Of a stretch of DNA of 12,521 nt, positions 1-5,341 are shown in pieces; within the stretch, counting starts at the first letter, position 1, and every line of letters begins with the position of its first letter. The DNA is from Spirochaeta sp. UBA2779 (GTDB taxonomy: Bacteria; Spirochaetota; Spirochaetia; DSM-2461). A model generated the notes under the pieces. It worked only from the letters and a program-made list of their open reading frames with translations. It was not told the origin of the DNA and did not search any database. The DNA is taken from positions 1-12,521 of the forward strand of contig DEIH01000204.1 of assembly GCA_002352375.1 (NCBI GenBank). The letters are read 5' to 3'. Both the position numbers and the translations under genes were made by a program.

Positions 1-98
1 GCGGTGCCGTTCCGGCGTCCGACGAACTCTCGGGGTCTTTCCTCCGCCCCGGCGTCGTCACCCGAAGTTGTTTCGCTGGGGGGGCCGGGTGCTTTATC
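1..98. other. GC-rich stretch without a supportable gene
   Basis: This stretch is clearly richer in G and C than the toxin-antitoxin genes beside it. One plus-strand frame stays open from base 1 to a TAG at 106-108, but its translation (rich in Pro, Ser, Arg and Gly) resembles no family I know and would run into the end of the antitoxin gene. CCGGCGTC occurs twice as a direct repeat (12-19 and 49-56). CACCCG (59-64) is complementary to CGGGTG (86-91) and could form a stem, but no clear T-run follows. It may be the tail of a feature lying left of the window. Confidence 0.35.
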
Positions 99-488
99 TC
101 AGGCGTAGAAGAAATCTCCGGTTACGCGATATTTCTTTATCAACCTCTCGATCATGTCCCGGGTTAGCCGGCGTTTGCCGTTGAGGAGGGCATTTATCGT
201 GGGTCTGGCTGCGATGTCAGTCATATTACTCTGATTGTGGCCGTGCTTCTCCATAAGATGCCGCATCATCTCTTCGGGGGATATATAGTCGGAGAATCGG
301 TAATTTTCCTCTTCATATTTCTCAATACGATCGTTGATGACTTCCAGAAGATCCCGGGGCTCGTCATCTCCATTTTCCACCAGGAGTGAGAGTTCGTAAG
401 ACCAGGCGATCATCCGGTCAAGATCATCTTCGTTGCGGATTATCATGAGGTGTGCGGCATCTTTGACTGGGGCGGTAAGCAGGCTCAT
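99..488 (-). CDS. higA: HigA-type antitoxin, helix-turn-helix protein
   Basis: This is a 129-residue protein with an acidic, helical N-terminal part (about residues 15-65). A helix-turn-helix follows (about 85-125), with the ALLNGKRRLTRDMIERL signature of the COG5499/HigA group and a closing aromatic pair. Known HigA proteins bind and neutralise a HigB RNase and repress their own operon. I chose ATG at 488, not the in-frame TTG one codon upstream, because an AGGAG Shine-Dalgarno sits six bases before the ATG but only three before the TTG. The ATG shares base 488 with the toxin's TGA stop, so the two are probably translationally coupled. Toxin-first order is typical of HigBA and unlike most other type II modules. 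The family call is by motif recognition and the pairing with HigB supports it. Confidence 0.8.
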   Translation of the reverse strand: MSLLTAPVKDAAHLMIIRNEDDLDRMIAWSYELSLLVENGDDEPRDLLEVINDRIEKYEEENYRFSDYISPEEMMRHLMEKHGHNQSNMTDIAARPTINALLNGKRRLTRDMIERLIKKYRVTGDFFYA

Positions 489-790
489 CAATTTCTCCTC
501 TTCACATACTTCTTCGTGTATTCGGCGTGTGTAAGTACTTCATGGATATAGCTTGTCTGCGTATTGAAATGCACGGCAGAAATCAAACGGTAGTTGTTGC
601 CCTTGATGTTGAAGCACACAAATTCGTTGCAATCATCAACGGAGTCGGCACTGCCAAAGGTTTGCCGAAGCTCTCCCATATGCTCCGCTGAGCATTTACG
701 CATATTCCCATACCATTCCATCAGCGGCGCAGCCGCGTCCGCATGAGAGCGGCCATATTCTACTAAGCTGCGTTTTGCAATTACTCTCAT
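488..790 (-). CDS. higB: HigB-type toxin, mRNA interferase family
   Basis: This 100-residue basic protein matches the HigB_toxin family (PF09907/COG4680) pattern. It has an N-terminal SHADAAAPLMEWY segment, a central FNIKGNNYRLI strand-turn-strand and a C-terminal THAEYTKKY motif. Characterised members are RelE-fold endoribonucleases that cut mRNA, often on the ribosome, until bound by HigA. The length is normal for the family and no frameshift is seen, so it is probably intact. No good Shine-Dalgarno precedes the ATG, and the best promoter upstream would start transcription only about two bases before it. The message may therefore be leaderless or nearly so. It is first in a two-gene operon with the antitoxin. 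Confidence 0.8.
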   Translation of the reverse strand: MRVIAKRSLVEYGRSHADAAAPLMEWYGNMRKCSAEHMGELRQTFGSADSVDDCNEFVCFNIKGNNYRLISAVHFNTQTSYIHEVLTHAEYTKKYVKRRN

Positions 791-798
791 TGAGCATA

Positions 799-827
799 AG
801 TGTAACGTATTGTGACACCACGTTCAA
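799..827 (-). promoter_or_regulatory. Candidate promoter of the toxin-antitoxin operon
   Basis: Read on the minus strand, TTGAAC (827-822) and TACACT (804-799) are separated by 17 bases and each matches four of six sigma-70 consensus bases. The predicted start, near 792, is almost at the toxin ATG (790). Position and spacing are good but the boxes are only moderate. Confidence 0.4.
804..824. promoter_or_regulatory. Dyad within the toxin-antitoxin promoter, possible HigA operator
   Basis: AACGT (804-808) and ACGTT (820-824) form an inverted repeat with an 11-base spacer. A second small palindrome, GTGACAC (812-818), lies between them, off centre by one base. The dyad covers the spacer between the proposed -35 and -10 boxes, where an autorepressing HigA would be expected to bind. 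The arms are short, so this could be chance. Confidence 0.3.
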
Positions 828-855
828 GAGTATTATATATTATCGAAAGGAACTA

Positions 856-885
856 TTCATGAACTTGTTCGAACCGGGCTCGGTT
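856..885. repeat. Cluster of overlapping short palindromes upstream of ychF
   Basis: Three palindromes overlap or abut: TTCATGAA (856-863), GAACTTGTTC (861-870) and GTTCGAAC (867-874). A short hairpin, AACCG-GGCT-CGGTT (872-885), follows at once. No T-run follows, so it is not a standard terminator. It lies in the probable 5' leader of ychF and may be a protein-binding site or a leader structure. Confidence 0.3.
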
Positions 886-920
886 TCCTGACCCCTTCCC
901 CACATATCCCTGGGAGGTTT

Positions 921-2036
921 ATGATACCGACCGTGAATTGTGGAATAGTAGGACTCCCCAATGTGGGCAAATCGACCATCTTCTCGGCATTGACTTCCGC
1001 TCCGGCAGAGGTGGCTAATTATCCGTTCTGCACTATCGACCCGAACATCGGTGTGGTGTCGGTTCCCGATCCCCGGCTGGATAGAATTCACAGCATTATT
1101 GAAGCTGACAAGCTTGTTCCGGCTATTACGGAATTTGTGGATATCGCCGGTCTGGTGAAGGGCGCGTCCAAGGGTGAGGGACTGGGGAATCAGTTTCTTT
1201 CCAATATTCGCAGTGTGGGCATTATCGCCCATGTGGTGCGTTGTTTCGAAGATGAGGATGTTGTCCATGTGGATGGCAAGGTGGATCCATCTTCTGATAT
1301 TGAAACTATTAATATTGAGCTGGCTCTGGCCGATCTTCAGTCGGTGGAAAAACGGCTTGAGAAGAATGTTCGTCAGGTGAAGGCCACCGATCCTAAGATC
1401 CGTCAGGAGGCGATTGCCGTCGGTGAGCTGATGGAGAGAGTCTCCGCTCATCTGGGTGAGGGCCGGCCTGTCCGTTCCATGGAACTTTCCGATGATGATA
1501 CCGCCCGTCTGAGGGAGCTTTTCCTGATAACGGCGAAAACTCAGATCTACGTCTGTAATGTGGATGAGGATGATATAGAGGGAACGTCCCCCCCGGTTGC
1601 GGCTGTGAAGGCCATTGCCGAAGAAGAGGGGGCCGAAGTGGTGATTCTCAGCGGTAAGCTTGAGGCTGATATTGCGGCTCTGGACGACCCTGAAGAGCGG
1701 GCGGTGTTTCTGGAAGATTCTGGATTGAGCGAATCGGGACTTTCAAGACTCATTCAGACTGCATATTCCACCCTGGGTCTGCGGACTTTTTTTACCGCCG
1801 GCGGGGTGGAAAACCGGGCCTGGACTTTTAAAGAGGGAGCTACCTCACCGCAGTGTGCCGGTGTGATTCACAGCGATTTTGAACGAGGTTTTATCAAGGC
1901 CGATGTGTACCACTGCGACGATCTGTTTGAATATGGCAGTGAAGCGGCGGTGAAGTCGGCGGGCAAACTCCGGATGGAAGGTAAGGAATACGTTGTCCGG
2001 GATGGGGACATTATGCACTTCAAATTCAACGTGTAG
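921..2036 (+). CDS. ychF: Redox-regulated/Obg-like ATPase YchF
   Basis: This 371-residue cytoplasmic P-loop protein is close to the usual YchF length of about 363. The Walker A is GLPNVGKST (residues 11-19) and the switch II region is DIAGLVKGASKGEGLGNQFL (74-93). NVDE (213-216) replaces the NKxD guanine-specificity motif, the hallmark of YchF/OLA1 that explains its known preference for ATP over GTP. A helical insertion (about 125-200) and a C-terminal TGS domain (about 285-368) ending RDGDIMHFKFNV complete the standard architecture. YchF binds ribosomes and is linked to translation and stress responses. The ATG is preceded by GGGAGG with a short spacer, and the P-loop would be lost with any later start. 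It is apparently monocistronic, between the toxin-antitoxin pair and convergent membrane-protein genes. Confidence 0.95.
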   Translation: MIPTVNCGIVGLPNVGKSTIFSALTSAPAEVANYPFCTIDPNIGVVSVPDPRLDRIHSIIEADKLVPAITEFVDIAGLVKGASKGEGLGNQFLSNIRSVGIIAHVVRCFEDEDVVHVDGKVDPSSDIETINIELALADLQSVEKRLEKNVRQVKATDPKIRQEAIAVGELMERVSAHLGEGRPVRSMELSDDDTARLRELFLITAKTQIYVCNVDEDDIEGTSPPVAAVKAIAEEEGAEVVILSGKLEADIAALDDPEERAVFLEDSGLSESGLSRLIQTAYSTLGLRTFFTAGGVENRAWTFKEGATSPQCAGVIHSDFERGFIKADVYHCDDLFEYGSEAAVKSAGKLRMEGKEYVVRDGDIMHFKFNV

Positions 2037-2101
2037 CCTTGAGGATAAGCGCGGGTGAAGCCCAGGTACCGGCGACAGAGGTCAATTAAAAAACAAGAGA
2101 G

Positions 2102-2845
2102 CTAAAGAGCCTTATACACCACGAGAAAAGAAAACAGAATAACGAGTACCGACAGTAAAAGTTCCAGGCGTTTTGCCTTGGTTTTCAATGACAGTTTACT
2201 CCCCGCCCAAGACCCGGCCATGGAACCTGCAGTAACAAACAAAGCGGGAATAACGGCCAAATTTCCCCGGCTCAGGTATACAACCAGTCCGGAAATGGCG
2301 GTGAAAATGGTTACCAGTAATGAGGTGGCTATCGCCCGGTGAATATCAAGCCCAAGAGCTTTGAGGAAGGGGGGGAACAGAGAGCCGCCGCTGCCTCCCC
2401 GCATCCCGGTAATAACGTTTAAAAGTGAGGCACCGATGGACACATTCCAGAAGCCGGGTTTCAACCTGGAAGAAAGAGTGGGTATCATTTTGTAGAGATA
2501 GATACCGAAAACGGTGATTATTGAGATAACAACAAAAATCACGGCCAGGGTTAGTTTTGAAAATACACCGGTGAGCATGGCTCCGCCGATGGAACCCAGA
2601 CTTCCTCCGATTATCAGGTACAGTCCGATTTTTTTCTCGATGTTTTTTCTGTGGGTGACGGCTCCGATAGCAGAGGAGAAGGGTATGACAAAGAGGTTCA
2701 CTCCGAAGGCGGAAATCAGGGGTACCCCAGCCAGGTTCAGTAACGGAACCCGGAGAGAGCCGCCTCCAATCCCGAGCATACCGCTCATGAAGCCGGAAAA
2801 CAGTCCAATCGCTGTGTAAAGGGCGTAATTCAGAAATTGGCCCAT
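2102..2845 (-). CDS. TauE/SafE family membrane permease
   Basis: This 247-residue integral membrane protein has about seven or eight hydrophobic segments. It shows the two-repeat layout of TauE/SafE (PF01925): a glycine-rich motif near the N-terminus (GMLGIGGGSLRVPLL, residues 22-36), mirrored by GMRGGSGGSLFPPFLKALG (147-165) after a loop. Family members are proposed exporters or importers of sulfite, sulfonates, sulfoacetate or related organic anions. The substrate here cannot be assigned. It is second in a two-gene minus-strand operon, 12 bases after its partner's stop, with a weak AGGG-type ribosome site. It converges on ychF, with 65 bases between the two stop codons and no convincing terminator. 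Confidence 0.85.
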   Translation of the reverse strand: MGQFLNYALYTAIGLFSGFMSGMLGIGGGSLRVPLLNLAGVPLISAFGVNLFVIPFSSAIGAVTHRKNIEKKIGLYLIIGGSLGSIGGAMLTGVFSKLTLAVIFVVISIITVFGIYLYKMIPTLSSRLKPGFWNVSIGASLLNVITGMRGGSGGSLFPPFLKALGLDIHRAIATSLLVTIFTAISGLVVYLSRGNLAVIPALFVTAGSMAGSWAGSKLSLKTKAKRLELLLSVLVILFSFLVVYKAL

Positions 2846-2857
2846 TTTGTATTTCCC

Positions 2858-3649
2858 TTAAATCAGTACAAAGACTTTCAGTGAGGCCGCCAGCAGCACC
2901 ACACCGATACCAATCTGAAAAACCTTTCTCCAGCTGTTTCTGAACACAAGATTTGTCAGTTCGTAGGTATAGTGTATTCCGGTCCAGATGGCTGCACCAA
3001 GGAGCATCTGCGAGTAGAAGGCTTCAGAGCTGAATGAGGGGTTCAGAGCGGCATGCCACATGATTGTAAAGGATGATGCGAAAAAGGTAGTCACGGTGTT
3101 ACCCAGGTAAACCTGTTTAGCATTCATTTTTCCGATTCTGATGGCAAAAGGGATTTTTACGGGTTTCAGAGATGTTCCGATAAAACCGATGGCAAAGCCG
3201 CTCAAGATGGGCCCGAAAAAGGCACAGAATTTAGCAACAGCGGGTTTTGGTTCCTTGTAATCCAGTTCATGCTTCTTGAAGTGGATGAAGATGAGCCTTA
3301 ATCCATAAACAATGGCGATTGCACCCAGGGTAATCAGCATAGCAACTTTATCATTGAGCCTGAAAAGCAGGGATCCGGTAAATGATGCGGCCAGAGTGAG
3401 AACCGGGATAATCACGAACAGCTGAATCATCATCTTTTTCGGCAGGGATGCCAGCTTCTCTCTGTTCTCAAGAAGTATCATCAGAGCTCCGAGCATAATA
3501 ACCCAGAGAAAGACGTTTACCGAATCAAAGATGCTGTATTTGAATAAAAACAGCAGCAGCAGAATGGTGAAGAACCTGTCGAATCTGATGGTAAGACCGG
3601 CGGTTACAAAACCGACAATCAAGATGGTGAGTAAGAACGGTGTAATCAT
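2858..3649 (-). CDS. TauE/SafE-like membrane protein, divergent
   Basis: This 263-residue protein is almost wholly hydrophobic, with about eight membrane segments and a basic cytoplasmic loop (about residues 122-137). The segment GFIGTSLKPVKIPFAIRIGK and onward (155-186, including NAKQVYLGNTV) matches the second TauE/SafE repeat, where a G-x-G stretch, a proline and an AxATS-like helix are expected. The first repeat lacks the GxGGG motif, so the match is partial and I give it as TauE/SafE-like. It may form a heteromer with the more canonical protein encoded just downstream, which would explain loss of half the motifs. It is first in the operon, with a modest AAGG ribosome site, and is divergent from the thioredoxin-like gene across 129 bases. 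Confidence 0.65.
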   Translation of the reverse strand: MITPFLLTILIVGFVTAGLTIRFDRFFTILLLLFLFKYSIFDSVNVFLWVIMLGALMILLENREKLASLPKKMMIQLFVIIPVLTLAASFTGSLLFRLNDKVAMLITLGAIAIVYGLRLIFIHFKKHELDYKEPKPAVAKFCAFFGPILSGFAIGFIGTSLKPVKIPFAIRIGKMNAKQVYLGNTVTTFFASSFTIMWHAALNPSFSSEAFYSQMLLGAAIWTGIHYTYELTNLVFRNSWRKVFQIGIGVVLLAASLKVFVLI

Positions 3650-3695
3650 AAATTACCTTTTTTGTTGCAAAGTTTGGAAACATTAGTATTTTCTA

Positions 3696-3724
3696 TTGAC
3701 TCAACGTCTGAAAGTTTCTAAATT
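3696..3724 (+). promoter_or_regulatory. Candidate sigma-70 promoter for the thioredoxin-like/permease pair
   Basis: TTGACT (3696-3701, five of six consensus bases) and TAAATT (3719-3724, four of six) are exactly 17 bases apart. The predicted start near 3731 gives a leader of about 48 bases carrying an AAGGAG ribosome site (3765-3770) eight bases before the ATG. Confidence 0.6.
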
Positions 3725-3731
3725 AAGAAAC
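3714..3731. promoter_or_regulatory. 18-bp near-perfect dyad over the -10 box, probable operator
   Basis: GTTTCTAAATTAAGAAAC is an inverted repeat: six-base arms GTTTCT and AGAAAC, a palindromic AATT core and one mismatched pair (A/A at 3720/3725). It completely covers the proposed -10 box and the start region, a classic repressor position. It also lies in the divergent intergenic region, so one regulator could control both operons. The size suits a winged-helix repressor of the ArsR type, but no regulator gene is in the window, so the regulator is unknown. Confidence 0.55.
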
Positions 3732-3778
3732 AATGATAAGATAATGTCAATACTGAGATTAATCAAGGAGATTAAGAG

Positions 3779-4018
3779 ATGAAAGTGCAGATTTTAGGTT
3801 CCGGATGCCCCAGCTGCAAATCGCTGAAGGCCAGCGCAAAAACTGCCATAGAAGAGCTTTCCCTGGAAGCGGAGATAGTTGAGGTAACTGATATCGACGA
3901 TATCATGGAGATGGGTGTACTGATGACCCCTGCTCTGGCCATCGACGGCGATGTAAAGAGTGTTGGAAAAGTTTTAACGGTTGCTCAGGTAAAGAGTTTT
4001 CTGGAAAGCGTTGCGTAA
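3779..4018 (+). CDS. Small thioredoxin-like CxxC protein (redox-active disulfide protein 2 type)
   Basis: This 79-residue cytoplasmic protein has a beta-alpha-beta start (MKVQILGSGC) and a C-P-S-C active site at residues 10-13. A second CxxC is absent. The segment VLMTPALAIDGDVKSVGKV (about 47-65) carries the cis-proline TPAL of thioredoxin folds. This is the pattern of Thioredoxin_3 (PF13192), a minimal glutaredoxin-sized fold. Such proteins are commonly found beside PF03773 permeases, and this one is immediately followed by such a permease with no spacer. It may reduce, or carry, a metalloid or thiol substrate for the permease; that role is inference. The start is well fixed by AAGGAG eight bases upstream. 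Confidence 0.85.
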   Translation: MKVQILGSGCPSCKSLKASAKTAIEELSLEAEIVEVTDIDDIMEMGVLMTPALAIDGDVKSVGKVLTVAQVKSFLESVA

Positions 4019-5203
4019 ATGGCGAGTAAGAAAATTTCTGCGAATATGGGGCTGGGGATAACCGTTCTGGTTTTCCTGGCGGCCTATTTCACTCCCTTTA
4101 ATTCACCCCGGTTTGGTCGGGCCATTCAGGAAGCCTTCCTGATGCTGGGTGAATATGCTCAGCAACACGTTCTGCTCTGTCTGGTACCGGCTATGTTTAT
4201 TGCCGGAGCCATTACGGTTTTTCTCAATCAGCAGGCGGTAATCCGTTATCTTGGGCCTAAAGCTCCCAAACCGGTAGCCTACGGGGTAGCGGCTGTTTCC
4301 GGGGCAATTCTGGCGGTCTGCTCCTGCACGGTTCTTCCCCTGTTTAAAGGAATTTACAAGAAGGGTGCGGGCCTTGGGCCAGCGGTGGCTTTTTTGTATT
4401 CCGGTCCGGCTATCAACATTCTGGCCATTGTTCTCTCCTACAAGATATTCGGCTGGAAAATGGGTGCCGCCCGAATGATCGGTGCAGTTCTCTTTGCCGT
4501 TATCATCGGTATAGTGATGCAGCTGATTTTTCGCAAGGAAGATGAAAACCGCCTGGCTGATGAGAGAATGTTCAAGTACTCGCGGGGAGATGAGGGACTC
4601 AGTCTTTCCCGAATGATAGTGTACATCGGTTCCATGGTGGGGATTCTGATTTTTATCAACTGGGCCAATTCCCATGGGGGAAGCGCCGCCTGGGATGTAA
4701 TCTACAATACCAAATACTGGATTACCGGAGCTTTTGCCCTGGTATTGCTGTACGCACTAATCCGGTGGTTCAAGAAAGATGAGCTGGGATTGTGGATGAG
4801 GGAGACAAGGGATTTCTCCCTTCAGATTATGCCCTATCTGTTCTTCGGTGTTCTGGTAGCTGGATTTCTTCTGGGGCGACCGGGGCACGATGCTCTGATA
4901 CCCACGTCCTGGGTGGGATCGCTCCTCGGTGGTAATTCTCTTCTGTCCAACTTCGGTGCGGCCATATCCGGTGCATTCATGTACTTTGCCACACTGACTG
5001 AAGTCCCCATTGTTCAGGGTTTACTGGGTGCAGGTATGGGGAATGGTCCGGCACTGGCACTTCTTCTTGCCGGTCCATCTTTGTCTCTTCCTTCTATCCT
5101 GGTGATTAACGGTGAGCTTGGATTTAAGAAAACGGCAACCTATGTACTCCTTGTTATTATTCTGTCCACTTTTGCCGGCTGGATTTACGGAACGATCAGC
5201 TGA
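4019..5203 (+). CDS. PF03773 permease (ArsP/COG0701 family)
   Basis: This 394-residue integral membrane protein has about ten segments in two similar halves, joined by a charged cytoplasmic loop (about residues 171-200). The first half has the family signature VCSCTVLPLFKGI (cysteines 101 and 103), then SGPAINILA (128-136). The second has TEVPIVQGLLGAGMGNGPALA and AGPSLSLPSILV. Family members include ArsP, an exporter of trivalent organoarsenicals, but most are uncharacterised, so the substrate is open. Conserved membrane cysteines next to a CxxC partner favour a thiol-reactive cargo. Its ATG follows the partner's TAA directly (TAAATG) and it has only a weak ribosome site, so translation is likely coupled. 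Confidence 0.85.
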   Translation: MASKKISANMGLGITVLVFLAAYFTPFNSPRFGRAIQEAFLMLGEYAQQHVLLCLVPAMFIAGAITVFLNQQAVIRYLGPKAPKPVAYGVAAVSGAILAVCSCTVLPLFKGIYKKGAGLGPAVAFLYSGPAINILAIVLSYKIFGWKMGAARMIGAVLFAVIIGIVMQLIFRKEDENRLADERMFKYSRGDEGLSLSRMIVYIGSMVGILIFINWANSHGGSAAWDVIYNTKYWITGAFALVLLYALIRWFKKDELGLWMRETRDFSLQIMPYLFFGVLVAGFLLGRPGHDALIPTSWVGSLLGGNSLLSNFGAAISGAFMYFATLTEVPIVQGLLGAGMGNGPALALLLAGPSLSLPSILVINGELGFKKTATYVLLVIILSTFAGWIYGTIS

Positions 5204-5209
5204 AGACTT

Positions 5210-5225
5210 CCCTGGAATACCAGGG
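5210..5225 (+). other. Short hairpin after the permease gene
   Basis: CCCTGG-AATA-CCAGGG forms a six-base-pair stem with a four-base loop seven bases past the permease stop codon. No T-run follows, so it is not a standard intrinsic terminator. It may stabilise the 3' end of the transcript or be a weak or factor-dependent stop. The rest of the gap up to the binding-protein gene holds no convincing promoter that I can identify. Confidence 0.35.
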
Positions 5226-5341
5226 CCTTGATACTCCGTATATAGAGAGGATGCGGGAGATTTTGTTATAGCTTTTGATAATCCCTGTTTAATTGACCGC
5301 GGGCAGTTCATGTGCTAATGTCGTGTCGGAGGATTATCCTA

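Noticed and set aside
32..43. Fragment of 23S rRNA on the minus strand (GGAAAGACCCCG)
   Set aside because: Only about twelve bases match the rRNA segment and the flanking bases do not continue the match, so it is likely chance.
489..491. TTG as the antitoxin start
   Set aside because: The ribosome site would be only three bases away, whereas it is six bases from the next codon, ATG.
861..870. SOS (LexA) box from GAAC...GTTC
   Set aside because: The spacer is two bases, whereas the Gram-positive-type box has four between GAAC and GTTC, and ychF is not a usual SOS gene.
1..920. Integron cassette with attC sites around the toxin-antitoxin pair
   Set aside because: I found no paired core sites of the GTTRRRY/RYYYAAC type with the expected internal symmetry.
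840..1451. Long minus-strand open frame opposite ychF
   Set aside because: It is antisense to a fully convincing YchF coding region, its translation resembles no family, and it has no ribosome site.
4103..4675. Minus-strand open frame of 190 codons opposite the PF03773 permease gene
   Set aside because: Its translation is polar with no recognisable motif, while the plus strand encodes a clear membrane protein with family signatures.
5312..5341. GTG start ten codons upstream for the binding protein
   Set aside because: A strong GGAGGA lies inside this stretch, eight bases before the ATG at 5342, and the signal peptide starts naturally at that ATG.
5204..5341. Promoter for the binding-protein operon
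   Set aside because: TTGACC (5293-5298) with TAATGT (5316-5321) has a weak -10 and would start transcription at the ribosome site. GATAAT (5277-5282) has no -35 partner. None is good enough to list.
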